Position numbers and translations under genes: made by a program | The notes under the pieces: model-generated | What the model saw: only the letters and a program-made list of their open reading frames with translations | Told to the model about the DNA's origin: nothing | The model's database searches: none | Source: Rhizomys pruinosus | Lineage: Eukaryota > Chordata > Mammalia > Rodentia > Spalacidae | Length of the DNA: 64,000 nucleotides | Reading direction: 5' to 3' | NCBI GenBank assembly: GCA_009823505.1 | Contig: VZQC01004535.1 | Coordinates: 53,652-117,651, forward strand | Shown: piece by piece, positions 21,581 through 34,148 of the stretch | Layout of the letters: each line of letters starts with the position of its first letter | How positions within the stretch are numbered: position 1 is the first letter of the stretch

Positions 21581-24068
21581 CCAGTGCTTACAGATCAAAC
21601 CCAAGGCTCAAAGCATCATAGGCAAGCATGCCACCAAGCTAAGTCTTCAGCACTGTCCCATGCTTTTAGTACTTATAAACTCATTTAGTCCTCTGGTTAA
21701 ATCTTTTGAGGTGGGTTATTGGTTCTAGTCCCACAGACAGGGTCAGCAATTAGCCGTGTCCTACGTACACAGCATATGTGAGGGTTGGGTCTGCAGCTTC
21801 CACTTCACAAACCAGCCTCAGAGAGTGACCATGAAGCCCAGAGTGCTTGACTCGCTCCACAGTAGCGACTCTGTCACTTTTCACTTTGCCTCACTCCTCA
21901 AATAATTGACTGACAAGAAACTTGGATACACTAAGGGACTCCTCAGCCTTTACCCTCCTAATCAGTTATCTCAAGGTTGCAGGGCCAGAGAATGCCAGGA
22001 GCACTGGTCACCTATGGTCTACATCAAAAACCACAAAAGAGAACAACTACCACTAGAATTAGTGGCCACTTTGGTGCCCACCCAGCTAGTGCCAAAACGA
22101 GACTCCCAGGATGGCAGAACTGGACAAAGGCCTCTGTCTCCCACCCATGAAGCTCTTACCCCATCACTGGCTCACTCGAGCTTTTGGCTTCATTGGGGGC
22201 AGTGGGAACTGGACCTGTCATGGTTGCAGACAAACAGGCAGAAATCAGACTGCATGTGACAAGTGAGCTGTGACTCAGGGACACTCTGGGAGGAAGCAGG
22301 CCACACACAGCTCTGTGCTCTCAGGATTTGGCCAAGGACAGCTGCTTCCAGGTCTGTCCCCACTTCCAACAGGGGACAAGAGACAACCAACTGGGAACAG
22401 TGAGCTTCAGTCAATCCCTGGGGCTGCAGACACCCCTCCCAGAGTACACAGGAAGCCCTAGATCCCTAGGTCAAGCCCTGCCAGCAGGGCTTCCTCCTCA
22501 TCTGGTCTCCCCAGATGTCCTTTGTTCATTGCCACGGCTGTGACACTAGTACTGTACCATGTAGTCTAGTCAAGGGAGCCCAGTGCCAGGCACAGAAATG
22601 TGTGAGGTGGGCCGAACCCATCTTGTGAAATAAACAGCAGAGGAAAGCCTCTCATCTCTCTCTCTTATCTATCTCTCCCTCCCTCCCTCCTTCCCTCCTT
22701 CCCCCCCTCCTTCCCTCTCTCCCTCCCTCTCCCGTCTCTCCTTCCTTCTCTCTCTCCCTCTCTTCTTCCCCAGTCTTTCCCTTTTTTTCCTGTTTGTTTG
22801 CTTGTTTTGAGACAGCCTCCTTGTGTAACCCAGGCTGGCCTTGAATCAGTCTTCCTGCCTGAACTTCCTAAGTGTCAGGATAAGAAACATATCCTAGCAT
22901 GCCCAACCTACCATATCTCTTTGCTGGTCTGTATGTTCTCTATCTATCCCTCCAGTGATAGCATTTTTGTACTTGGAAGAAGAGGTGCCAAAATTACTAT
23001 AGTTAATCAACAGCTAGCTAGCTACAATGGTCCTGCTATCAGGAAAAAGACAAAACTTCCTAGTAAAAGGTTGAGCTGTACAAAATTCGCCTGAAAACTG
23101 AGATTCTGTTGTTTATCCCTACTGATGAGAAAAACACTGCTGCATTAGGAGGGACCTGGCAATTCCATTTGTGGTTAATGGAGGTTTCTCAGAGCTGTCT
23201 ACACCCAGTGTTCCACATCTTTTGTTGTGACATAGCTCCCTTTCAAATTTTAGAATTTCTCCCAGAAGGAACCAACAAGAGGAAGTTAGGCACATTTGTT
23301 AGTTTTCCACTAGTCAAAGAAAAGCAATTGCTTTAACTAATGGAAATCCCAGGGCTAGAGGTGCCCAGCAGTCAGAAGTGGGTGAGGGATCATGGAGGGG
23401 TGAAGGGGTGGAGGTGTGGGTGTTCACAGAATTCCCAAAAGATGCTGCTAGAGAGGACAGTCTTGTGGAGACTTGCCTATGGGTTACATGCAGGATGGAG
23501 CTGAAGCCCAGACTTAACCCAGACAAAGAGAGGTCCCTGCCTAGATTGCAATGAAGAGTCAGGGTGCCGGTTAAGCATGTGTATATAGCCTACCTGCTAG
23601 CTGGCTGTGTACTCTAGATTTCCAGAGCTCAGACCTCAATCAGTTAGCCCCAGTCATGGATGAGGCTCTTGGCTTTTGAAGTAGCCTCTGAGTCTTTGAA
23701 GTGTTCTCCCTAAGGGTGCATAAACACACTTCTGCCAGAAAAATTCAGCAGGACTTAACCCTTCCTACAGGGATTCTTCCTGAGACCCCCGCATTTCAGA
23801 AAAGAGTTAATTTCTATGGGGGCTTAATTCACCACGCTGTCCTCCTCCTTTTTCTCACTAAGCTGAGCCGGAAGCAATCAGGTTGAAACTCTATGATCTT
23901 CTTGGCAGCTTTGAAATATTGTTTGTCCCTGTAGCAATAAGTTCTCCACCCCTCCCCCATTGCCCTTGAACACCCAAGTGCAGTCAGCCTAACTGGTCTT
24001 AGTCCAATATACTGCAGCATTAAGTTCTGAGTAAAAGATGGTCCATTCTAGGATTTGCACTGAAAAAA
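21581..24068. other. Single-copy stretch upstream of copy 2; no gene seen
   Basis: Not repeated elsewhere in the window, unlike the flanks of the other copies. It contains a CT/CCCT-rich tract (about 22655-22790) and a reverse B1-like SINE (22792-22905). No conserved coding frame or RNA gene recognised. If copy 2 is the ancestral gene, this could be original upstream DNA. Confidence 0.5.
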
Positions 24069-24069
24069 N

Positions 24070-24293
24070 AATTTTATTTATTTCTGTATGTGTATGAATG
24101 TACTGTCTGCATGCAGGTTTGTGCACCCGTGTCGTGCAATGCCGCGGAGGTCAGAAGAGGGCGTCAGATTCCCCTGGAACTGGAGTTCTGGAATCGGAGT
24201 TTCAGACGGTTCTCGGCCGCTATGTGGGTGATGGGGATCGAACCTGGGTCCTCTGTAAGAACGGTTGGCGCTCTTTACCGCTAGGCCATCTCT
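24070..24293 (-). mobile_element. B2-like SINE
   Basis: Reverse B2 with T-rich start and 'ccgctaggccatctct' head, next to a single N at 24069 and a 17-base A run at 24294. Confidence 0.85.
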
Positions 24294-24921
24294 AAAAAAA
24301 AAAAAAAAAAGTTCCATTGGTGATTTTCAAGCCCAGCTCCTGCAGGGGTGGCCCCTCACTGCTCCTAGCCTGTGCTGGGCATCTGAGGTCTAGCCCACCT
24401 TGCCTTTTGCCCAGTGTCAGGGCTAGGATCTCTATGTCCTCCAGCCCTGCAAGGCTAGGCCCCATCGGAGACTGCAGGAAGTTCTCCCATCCTGCAGTTA
24501 CCAGGATTAACCCACATTCCAACTGGGGGAATCGGACTCCTGGGTCCTCATTCATGGTGCCCACCTCATGGAAGGAGGGATGGGGACCCACTCAGGCTCC
24601 CCACTTCATGTCCACACTGCCAGGGGACAGCTGAAACCGGCCAAGGCTCAGTTTTAGGGGATTTCTCAATCCTTTGAGAGGAGGATGGCCCCTCTGGTGC
24701 CCAGCCCGCACTTTGTGCTAACAGGGGTTTAGGACCCCACGTCCTCAGAAGAGCTGATCCTACGCTCACCTGGAGCCCACGAGGAGCACCCAGGAAGGAC
24801 CCCAGCACCTCCCTCTTAGTGTCCACACGGAAGGGAGAAGGTGACCGCACCCTCCGGCTGCATTCCGTCAGGCCCTCGTGACATAGGAGGGTGAGGACAG
24901 CGGGGAGAGGCCAGTCCCAGA

Positions 24922-24960
24922 GTCACGTGGCGTCGCGTGTCACATGGTGCGGGGCGGGGC
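24922..24960 (+). promoter_or_regulatory. Promoter core of cystatin B copy 2: E-box and GC box
   Basis: 'gtcacgtg' at 24922-24929 and 'ggggcggggc' at 24951-24960 lie about 100-140 bases before the ATG in a GC-rich, TATA-less stretch. GC boxes bind Sp1-type factors; gtcacgtg resembles the core bound by TFEB/MITF/USF factors. Binding is inferred only. Confidence 0.5.
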
Positions 24961-25061
24961 CGAGCTAGCTTCATCTAGGCTGCAGGTCTCCGGGGTCCCA
25001 GGTCGCTGCTATCTACCATCCCCACTTGCTCTGCCTGCTCCGCCCTTCCGCTGCCGCCAGG

Positions 25062-27266
25062 ATGATGTGTGGAGGGACTTCCGCCACCCAGCCCGCCACT
25101 GCAGAGACCCAGGAGATCGCCGACCAGGTGAGGCCTGCGGGGACCCGGCACAGCGCCGCGCCCAGCCAGGACCCAGCACTGCTTCTGGGGACTGGGCTGT
25201 GTCAGCCGCTGCTTGCATGCCAGAGGACCTCCTACTGGGCCTCAGGGAACTCGCACTGAGGTCGGTGGAGGGAGTTCATGGCCCCACATAGTTGTGGAAA
25301 CAGGAGAGCTTCCTAGGGGAAAACCCAGCTAGACCAGCCAGGAGACACCTGCTCTGCTTGCAGCCAGGTGAAACAAGAGGCTCAGATGGCGGCCAGCCGG
25401 GTCTGCAGTGGGAGACCCCATCTCAAAATAAAAGCCAGAGCTGCTGCTAAGTGGCAGAACCTGCCCTCCTCCCAACCCAACAGAAGTTAAAACCAAAAGT
25501 TTTAGAACCTGCTGGTGCCTCGATTTCCCTACCTGCAACAAGGTGCCTGATCTGGTAGGGAGAGGCTGCGAGTTCAGGAGTTTGTGAATCAGGGCTTCCC
25601 TCCCCAGTGCTGTTCATCAGCAAAGCGGAGATTCTGCACAAAATAGGGAGGTTCAGGGTCTTCAGCCAGAGGAAGGAAAGTTACACTCCCTGCCACAACC
25701 CCAGGCTGGGGCCTGACACAGGTTGAGTCACCTGGGAGGGTTGTGTCTTAACTGAGGTGGTCAGGGAGGAGTGTCAGCCCTGTGAGACCCTGAGGAGGAG
25801 GAATTGCTCCAGATGCGCTTGCGCAGATGCCTCGAGTGAGGTGCAGCCTGCGCTGTCCTGCCCAGCTGAGCAGGGCTCTTTCTTAAGTTCTTACTCAGCC
25901 TAGACAGCTTTATGCTCTTGGACTTGGGTAGAATTAAGAGTGAACTGTGGGGGCTGGAGAGATGGCCTAGCGGTTAAGAGCGCCGACCGCTCTTACAGAG
26001 GACCTGGGTTCGATCCCCAGCACCCACATGGCGGCCGAGAACCGTCTGAAACTCCAATTCGAGGAGAACTGCAGTTCCAGGGGAATCCGAGACCCTCTTC
26101 TGACCTCCGCAGCATTGCACGACACGGGTGCACAGACCTGCATGCAGACAGTACATTGATACACATACAGAAATTAAAAAAAAAAAATTTTTTTTTAAAG
26201 AGTGAACTGTGGGGTGGGGGGTTCAGTTCCCAGCACCCTGGTCCAGTGGCTCTGAACTGCCTGTAACTCCAACTCCACCTTCTTCTGAACTCCATGGGTA
26301 GCTGCACTCACATGGTGTATATACCATACCCACACACAGATACACGTGTGTACAGATACACACAGGTACAGAGAACTTCAAAAAGGTAATAATAAGCTGG
26401 GCCTCGTGGCACATGCCTTTAGTCCCAGCACTTGGGAGGCAGAGGCAGATCTCTGTGAGATCAGCCTGGTCTATGGAGCAAGTTCCAGGCCAGCTGGGGC
26501 TACAAAGAGACCCTGCCTCAAAAACAAAGATTTGTACCATCTTAAATTATATGTGTATGTGTGTGGGTATATGTGAATAGGGGTTCAGGTGCCCTGGAGC
26601 AAGAAGAGATGTCCACAGAGGCCAGCGGCACTGGGTCCCTGGAGTGGAGTTACCTGCAGTTGTAAGCCACCCTCCTGACTTGTGTGCTGAAAACCAAACT
26701 CAGGAGCAATGTGTGCTCTTAACCTCTGAGCTGTCTCTCCATCCCACGTTCTACTTTTTATCTCCGGAGCTGACAGCTTCCTGTCCCCAGTGTGAGGACA
26801 GTGGTGTTGAGGGCAGCAGGTAGTGGCAGCTGCTGCTGAGTCCACGTTCTTCCCTTCTTGTCCACCTTGCAGGTGAAGCCCCAGCTTGAAGAGAAAGAAA
26901 ACCAGAAGTTCCCCATCTTTAAAGCTGTGTCCTTCAAGAGCCAGGTGGTGGCTGGCACCAACTACTTCATCAAGGTGGGTGCTGAGTCCTGGCTTGGGGG
27001 GCACTGGGGCGGAGACTCTGAGTGCACTGGGGACCTACTCCTGCCCACCTTTGAGGAGCAGTGTACTGTGTGCACATGTGGGGGAGTGTGTCCCCTCTTA
27101 GGACACCTAAGGCTTCTGAGAGACTGAGTGTGGGGTTCCAGGGTCCTTGTCCCTAGTGGAGGAGGCAGGAATCGTCACTAGCCCAGATCCTGGTGGTCTA
27201 CACTGGCTCAGCTGCTCTGGGTTCCAGTCGATCCTGGGGACCAGGACTACACCTGCTCCTCACTGG

Positions 27267-27318
<52 letters not shown>

Positions 27319-27448
27319 GGTTGATATTGGTGATGAAAAGTGCATGCACTTGAGGGTGTTCAGACCTCTCCCTCATGAAAACAAGCCCTTGACCTTGACT
27401 GCCTACCAGACCAACAAGGAGAAACATGACGAGCTGACCTACTTCTAA
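25062..27448 (+). CDS. Cstb: Cystatin B (stefin B), canonical copy 2 (three exons)
   Basis: Encodes a 98-residue stefin B, the usual family length, a cytosolic and nuclear inhibitor of cathepsins L, B, H and S. Exons are 25062-25127 (22 codons), 26873-26974 (34) and 27320-27448 (42 plus stop), all phase 0 with gt/ag borders. The start is MMCGG, which keeps the N-terminal Gly trunk and the Cys that can form disulphide dimers. QVVAG in exon 2 and LPHENKP in exon 3 are the two protease-contact loops; the protein ends DELTYF. It is the copy closest to known mammalian CSTB, so I take it as the functional orthologue. The acceptor before exon 3 has an unusually long pure CT tract (27267-27317). Intron 1 contains a B2 SINE with a visible target duplication. 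In humans loss of CSTB causes progressive myoclonus epilepsy (EPM1). Confidence 0.95.
25951..26180 (+). mobile_element. B2-like SINE in intron 1 of copy 2
   Basis: Complete head, box B and A-rich tail, flanked by the direct repeat 'agagtgaactgtgg' (before 25951 and after about 26196). The same insertion at the same site is in copy 3 (46037) and broken copy 5 (about 62480) and is missing in copies 1 and 4. Confidence 0.9.
26395..26530 (+). mobile_element. B1 SINE in intron 1 of copy 2
   Basis: Orthologous within the array to the B1 at 15357; slightly shortened in the right arm. Confidence 0.75.
27267..27317. repeat. (CT)n at the exon 3 splice acceptor of copy 2
   Basis: 51 bases of uninterrupted ct run directly into the tag of the acceptor. 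The other three copies have only 10-18 pyrimidines here and end ccag. Confidence 0.95.
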
Positions 27449-29078
27449 TTTCCTAGGCCCTGTGCCAAATACTTCATTGTTTCAATCTGTGTAGGGACCA
27501 TGACATAAGTTCCCCTCTGTGGAGCCTCTGTGATGAGGGGATGGGGTTCAGCAGCTTCTCTTACTTGGTGATTCACAAACTGCATTGTGTTTTTTGATTC
27601 CAGTTATTTTCCTAATGCTCTATATGATCTATCTCTAAATATATATTTTTAGAGTCTATACAATTGTCCCTTTCATTTTGAAGTTTTTCCTTATCTGGAG
27701 TCACAATGTGGATGTGCTAAGAAGGCAATGAGTTTATTTCATTTTCTATTTAAATTTAGTTTTTAATTTATTATTTTTATTTATTTATTTATTTTATTTT
27801 ATTTTATTTTATTTTTTGGTCTTTTGAGACAGGGTCTCCTTATAGCTCTGGCTGTCCTGGAACTCACTTTGTGTGCCACCATGCCCAGCTTTAATTTTTA
27901 TTTTATGTGTATGAGTTTTGCCTGCATGTGTGTAAGTGCACCCATGTCATGCAATGCCCTCAGAGGTCCGAAGAGGGCGTCAGATTCCCTGGAACTGGAG
28001 TTAGAACAGTTGTTAGCTGCCATGTGGGTGCTGGGAATTGAACCTTGATCCTCTGTGAGAGCAGCCAGTGCTCTTAACCGCTGAACCATCTGTCCAGCCC
28101 CTTTAATTTATATGCATTCATCTCTGTGTATGTGCACATATGTGAATGCATGTGTGCCACAGTGCACATGTGGAGGTCAAAGAATAACCAGATGGAGGCA
28201 GTTCTCTCCTTCTAACCATGTGTGTCCTAGAACCAAACTCAGATCATGGGGCTTGGCAGCAAGCACCTTTACAGTTTATAAACTGGTGACCTGCATTGGG
28301 GCAAGGTTGAGGCTCAGCAGTGGAGTGAGGAACTAGCATGGTCCATCCCCAGCACTAGAAAAACCCAAAGTTAATTCATAGCCAATGTTGTGACAGGCAT
28401 GACTTGAGCTAGCCTGGGAAGGTCTGTCTGCTCCAAGGTACTGGAGTGACCAGGGTCTCTCAGTCACAGCAACTTGGTGAGAGAGTCAGGATTCACACAC
28501 CCACCCTTCAGCATTCCTAGTCATTCTTGTCCCCTTGGCTCCAGGCTCGGTCCCCAAGCCCAGGCTGCTGTCCAAGATAAAAGGTTTTGAGTAAATCCAC
28601 CAGTTCTAGAATATCAGCTCTAGGTCACTGGAATGTATTCATATACTTCATTATGAGAGATGAGGCTGCCACAATACAGCTCAGAGCTCAGCCTGCTGGG
28701 CACTCCTGTGCCCCTCAGGGGAGGTGTCCTGGGAAGGGAGTCTCTGTTCTGGGTATCAGCAGCAAAAACCACTTCCTCCTAGGGAGGCCAGTCATCTGTC
28801 CCATGGGGTTCTGTGTCACCCACTGTAAGTATGAAAACTGAGGTGATTATCTTGGGATCTGGATCATGGTGTAACACATGACTGATGATTCCTGAACCAT
28901 TGTCACTTCCCAGGCTCATCAGGCTGTGTGGAGAAGCTGTAGCCAGGCTCAATTCCCGGATAGACACAGCTGTTATGGATCCCACCAAAATGAAGGCCAG
29001 GGAGGGCATCCACAGAGCTGGAAGCAGTGGCAAAAATGGGCTGGGACTCTCATTCTCCACAGGAACTCAAGAATAAAT
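27449..29078 (+). repeat. 3' flank of copy 2 (duplicated)
   Basis: Shared with the other copies' flanks up to about 28480, then partly unique (28490-29078). Contains a tattt repeat and internally deleted reverse B1 (27765-27893) and a diverged reverse B2 (27898-28103). No gene recognised. Confidence 0.65.
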
Positions 29079-29079
29079 G

Positions 29080-29335
29080 GTGTAGGGGCTAGAGAGATGC
29101 CCTAGCAGTTAGGAGCACCAACTGCTCTTGCAGAGGACCCAGGTTCGATCCCCAGCACCCACATGGCGGCTAAGAACCGTCTGTAACTCCAATTCCAGGA
29201 GAACTCCAGTTCCAGGGGAATCCGAGACCCTCTTCTGACCTCCGCGGCATTGCACGACACGGGTGCACAAACCTACATGCAGACAGTATCTCATTACACT
29301 ATACTAAAAGAATAATTAAAAATTAAAAAAAAAAA
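29080..29335 (+). mobile_element. B2-like SINE
   Basis: Head 'ggggctagagagatgcccta', full body, A-rich tail. Found only in unit 2. Confidence 0.85.
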
Positions 29336-29361
29336 AGTTCTTTAAAAAAAAAAAAAAAAAA

Positions 29362-29508
29362 AGCCGGGCGTTGTGGCCACACCCTTTAGTCCTAGCACTT
29401 GGGAGGCAGAGGCAGGCGGATCTTTGTGAGTTCAAGGCCAGCCTGGTCTACAAAGTGAGTTCCAGGACAGCTGGGGCTACAGGGAGACCCTGTCTCAAAA
29501 AGACCAAT
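29362..29508 (+). mobile_element. B1 SINE, little diverged
   Basis: 'agccgggcgttgtggccaca' head through 'gagaccctgtctcaaaaag'; the well-kept cg sites suggest a fairly young copy. Confidence 0.85.
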
Positions 29509-29529
29509 AAATAAATTAAATAAATAAAT

Positions 29530-31700
29530 TAATGGTGGAACTCAGAGGTGCAGTTCCTGCATGGCATGCGGGACAGGGGATGTGCTGGGCTTGATCCCAA
29601 GTACCAAGCAACACAGCCAAGGTAGATAGCACACAAAGGAGAGTCCACTTGGTACTGGAAGACTTGCTACATTCCGGCCAGAATGGCCAATGGAAGGCAG
29701 ATGAGACAGATGCCATTGAGGATCTGAGAAGGGAAAGGAGAAGGATCGGCCAGAGCTGCGACTGGGGAGTCTGCAGTGGGCTGCAGAGCAGGCAGAAGCT
29801 GGTTTAGGGCTAGAAGCCTGCGAGAGCAGGACTAAGAGACGTCACTGTACCACACGGAGGATGCAAGTGCAGCTGAGGTGAGGTCTGCTATAAACACAAG
29901 TGGGTAAAGTGCTCCGCCATTTCTCTGTTTCATTAAAGAGGGAGAACCTGTGTGGAAGCTGCTGGAGTTCCTCTGCTGCCCGATGGGAGTCACAGCACGC
30001 AGGACACTGCTGGGTGCTGTTCTGACATCGCCCAGAGAGCAGGTTAGCCTCATGGAGGAAGGGCACAGAGGAACGAAGTCCCCTCAAGCCATGCTAGTGC
30101 CCACAGCATGCCAGAAGCTGTTGGTTTTCACCACTCTGACAGAACATGAAGGAGACAGGGAGGGAGGACTCAGCTCTGTGGCTTCTGGGTCTGTGTGGTG
30201 AGGTAGACTGTCACCACTGGGGGACCTGCCAGAGCAGAGTGACTCACGTGGGGACCAGAAGGGAGACTGAGCCAGGAAGGGAAGATGGAAGCCCTGCCCT
30301 TCCAAGGCGTGCTCCCAGGGACACCTCCTCCAACCAGGCCACCTCCTCACACTTGTTCAGCTAGGACCTCATCTTGAATTGACCCATTGATGAAGTTGGC
30401 ACCCTCAGGAGACAGTCACTCAGAACACTGCCATGAGACCAGGCCTTCAGTGCACGGGTCTTTGAAGGGGTTTAATGTCCAAAGCACAGCAGTGGTACAA
30501 ACCAGACCAATGCATAACTGAGAGGAGCCGGAGAAGGTCACGGACTGAGGGGTCCCTTGGACAGCCCACCATCAGCAGACAGGACACAGAGGTGGAGAGC
30601 ACTCCAGGGGCCCTGACTAGGCTAGAGGACCCCAAGGTGCCTTTGCAGCATGAGATGTTGCTGCTGGGTTAACTGAGAGCCTAAAAGCCAGAGCTGAGGC
30701 CTTGGAAGCCTAGCACACCACAGGAAAGGCGGCCCCTGAACCCGAGGACAGCGGATCCCTGTGCGCTGTGCAGGTCCTCCCCTGCCCTCAGCAGAGGAGT
30801 ACTCTGGAAATGTGGGCGACAAGGCCACCCCGTGAACAGGACCTGCAAAGACCTCATCCCCTCTAGACCTCGTGTTTCTGACAGACATGACGTCCTCTAA
30901 GTCCATGCCTGCCTGGACAGCCCGGACAGATGGCCCAAGAAGTCGCTGAGGCTGGTGGTTCCCTGAAGGGAAGAGCGTGCTCCAGGGCTGTGAGGATGGT
31001 GCTGTGCCCAGGTACCAGGGCATCTGCATTCCTAGAACCAACACCAGGTTCAAGTCCTGAGGGGTAAGGTGGGTGAAGGGTAGCACAGAAGCCCAACAGA
31101 GGCAGGACAGCTGCTGTGACTGGCGTCTGTGCTGTGGTCATTTGGGAAGTGCTTGCTCTGCCTCCACCCACAGCAGCAGCCCTCTCACAGACTCTCTCAC
31201 AGCTGGGCACCTGTGTCCACTGGACCTGGGAGATGTGATGCACCCCAAGAGTCTCAGGAGCACCAGGCACTGGTCCTGGCTCTCAGGCATCTAGAATTCT
31301 CAGTGAGCATCCCAAAGGCTGTATCCCATGTTCCCACTCTGGTGGAGCAGGGTGGCCGTGTGCTGGGCTGGCTGAAGTATGTCCCAGAGTCCTGGTGGGG
31401 CAGCCAGGAATGCTAACTGTGCCCTCACCAGCAGGAAGAGAAGGCAGGTGGCGCCACCACGCCCTCCTGTACTGGCTGCTGTTAGGAGCAGCTGCCCAGA
31501 TTCTCCTTGGGCAAGTGATAACACCACAGTAATTAACTGGACGCAAATTGTGCAAAGGACAGCACTGCAGACCTGGGGAAGGAATGCTCCACGACCAGCA
31601 CTCCGAAGGCCTGACTGAGCTCCCTGGGAGTGCCGCTCACTCCGTTTCTTCCCTGTCAAGCAGGGACACAGCCCAGCACCCAGACCCTCTGGCACAGGCA
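29530..31700 (+). repeat. Duplicated intergenic block, unit 2
   Basis: Colinear with 48850-51000 and 57830-59960. It includes the 'gttgctggagttcctctgctg'-type segment that unit 1 lacks (unit 1 jumps from its gene flank to 'ggcaccctcagg' at 17249). No conserved ORF across the copies. Confidence 0.8.
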
Positions 31701-33510
31701 GAGTCTGCCTGAGACAGCTGCTCCCCCTTTTCCCTAAGCCGAGTGTCCTTGTGCTGTGGAGCTGGTGGGGTGCAGACAGGCTGTCTTACTGGCTTCCATC
31801 CCACAGGACCATGGGCAGCCCACAGATGTACAGTCATAGCGATTTTATCCCAGGGGACCAGATCCTCACCCCTCCCTGCCCAGGCCCATGCTGCCTGTCT
31901 CCTATACAGAGAAACCATATGATTTTTATGGGTAGTGCTGGTGCGCACCTGTAAACCCAGCACTTGGGAGAAGCAGGAAGACCTGCAGTTCAAGTCTAGC
32001 CTCAGCTACATAGGGAGTTCAAGGCCATCCTCAGCTATATTAGCAAGTTGTAGGGCAATCTAGGCTATATGAGACCTCGTCTCAAAAACAAGCAAACAAA
32101 AAGGGCTGGGGAAGGTGGTTCACACCTTTAATTCCAGCACTTGGGAGGCAGAGATAGGGAGATCTCTATTGAGACCAAGGCCAGACTGGTCTATATATGG
32201 AGTTCTAGCCCACCTGAGGCTATAGCGTGACCCTGTCTTAAAAAGGCTGGAAAAAAACCCAGTAACAAAACACTTCCCAGCATTCTTGAAAATGAAGTGA
32301 GGTGGCCACATAGCTGGCCACAGTAAGACAAGGAGCACTGTGAGTTGCAGCAGAAATGTCAAGATAGGGTTGGCTGGGTGGTGGGGTACACTGGGTATTA
32401 GGGTAGAGTGGGTGGTGACGTAGACTTGGTGGTGATGTAGACTGGGTGGTGACATAGGTGGGTGGCAGGGCACAGGGTGCTAGGTTACCTAGAACCTCAC
32501 TGGAAAGGCTGAGATGACCACAAGGTTGACTTCTAGGAGTGAGGGGAGACCTGAGGCCCAGTTGGAGGTGGATCCTCTGCTGTCTGGGCTGGGCATGGGC
32601 TGAGGCTGGGCAGAGCTGCAGGAGCTGAGGGGATGCATGGCTCTGTCCTTCCCTGTCCACCCTTCCCACAGTGCTGCTCAGCTCTGTCCCTGAGGACTGA
32701 GCAAGGAAAGAGCAGGAGCCCAAGCATCTGAGCTGCTGGCCTGCCTGGGTCTCTGGGGTGTGTGCAGCTCTGAGGGCTGGGGTAGGACAGGACACAGCCC
32801 CATGAACATACCACCAGCTAGGAGACGTGCCAGCCTCGGGGCACAGCACACACTGAGCTGCTTTGGGGTGTGCAGCTGCTGACTGCCAGCAGGATGGCCC
32901 CTCTGGGAAGGAGCAGGGACTCTGCCAGGTGGCACCCTGCCTGCCCTGGGCAGGAACCAAGGATGCATTTCTGCCCACAGCCAGCTGTGATGTCTGGGAA
33001 TGAATTAGAGAACTATGTGCACAGACCTGAGTGTATGGGGCCTCCAGGGTCCAGGGCTCTGTGGCCTCCTGCATCCCTTGCGGGGACCCTCATGCCTGGG
33101 CAGGTTCTGTCCTGGCCTGGATGATGTCAGAGTCACCAGAGAATCTTGAGAAACTGGGCTCTGTGTGCATGAGGGCCTGGAAGTGACAGGCAGAAGCTCA
33201 GTAGTGGTTCTGACATGAGGCCCAGGGGGAGCCGTGGGAGCTACGGAGAGCTTAGAGCAGGGCAGGAGGTCAGCCCAGTACAGAGATGTGCCCAGAGCCA
33301 GTGACGCTGGGAGCAGTAGGTAGGGGAAGCTGCGGCCCCTCTTTGGTCTGAAACATGGGCAAGGCCGAGCCTGTAGGGGCAGCCGGGTCCTTGCCTGGCC
33401 GTGGGCACCCAGCTTGTCATCCATCTGCAACCAACACCACAGCCCCATGGCCCAAGCAGCAAGAGCTTATTCCCACAGGTCTGGAGTCTGAGGTCCAATG
33501 TCCAGGTGAG
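31701..33510 (+). repeat. Duplicated intergenic block, unit 2, right part
   Basis: Contains the two tandem B1-like elements (31935-32245), the ggctgggtggtg VNTR (32369-32468) and the block shared with 691-1565 and 60850-61857. No gene recognised. Confidence 0.75.
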
Positions 33511-34077
33511 GGTCCTGGAGGTCCCAGGCGCTGCAGGCAGATCTGGAGGGATCCAACAGGTCCTGAGGCTGCTGCCCTCAGCCAGGCCTCACAAGAGCCC
33601 CATATAAGCTGTTCTCCCTTAGCAAGGAGGCCAGGACTGAGACCCTCAGGCTGGTCTCTCCAGGGGTCCCTGTCCTGATTGTCCCTACCCCGTCCCCATG
33701 AGTCTCTTGTCTGTAAGGAACCAGTTGTCCTAGTTCTCTGGAAGTGGGGCCCAGGGGCTCCCTGGTAACAGGTTTCAATGCTCCACTCAGGCCACCTTAT
33801 CTTTAAGTAAGGAGACATCAGACTTAGGGTTTCAATCCATCTTGGCCAACTAATGTTTGTGTTTTAAATTTTTTATTGAGTTGAGTCTTTCATACATCTT
33901 GACCATGTTTAGATCCTGTCCCCATTGACACTTCCTTATGGCTCCACTGCACCAAACTCCATGCATTCTTTCATATATGTTAGCTACACTGTATTGAGTC
34001 AAGTTTGTGTCCCCAAATGTCCCTCAGTGTGAGTCCATCCACTGGAGCCTGGTCAGCCTAGCTAGCATCACCCCTTG
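33511..34077 (+). repeat. Duplicated block, matching 3430-4320
   Basis: Same sequence order as 3430-3775 followed by 4100-4320, but without the two B1 elements at 3793-4089, so those B1s inserted later in the 3-4 kb copy or were lost here. Confidence 0.7.
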
Positions 34078-34148
34078 TGATGGTTAATCTTGGGTGTCAA
34101 CTTGACTGGACTAAGGAACAAATAAGAGAAAAAGGATCTTCAGATTGG
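34078..34148 (+). mobile_element. ERVL-type LTR start, fragment, plus orientation
   Basis: 'gtcaacttgactgga' and 'aaggaacaaataagag' match, in inverted orientation, the text at 34884-34945. It is an LTR beginning joined directly to polymerase sequence. Confidence 0.55.

Noticed and set aside
29950..30201. 83-106 codon ORF present in units 2, 3 and 4 (starts MWKLLEFLCCPMGV)
   Set aside because: It is conserved only to the degree that the flanking non-coding DNA is; the stop position shifts in unit 4 and unit 1 lacks the segment. No splice or start evidence, so not called a gene.
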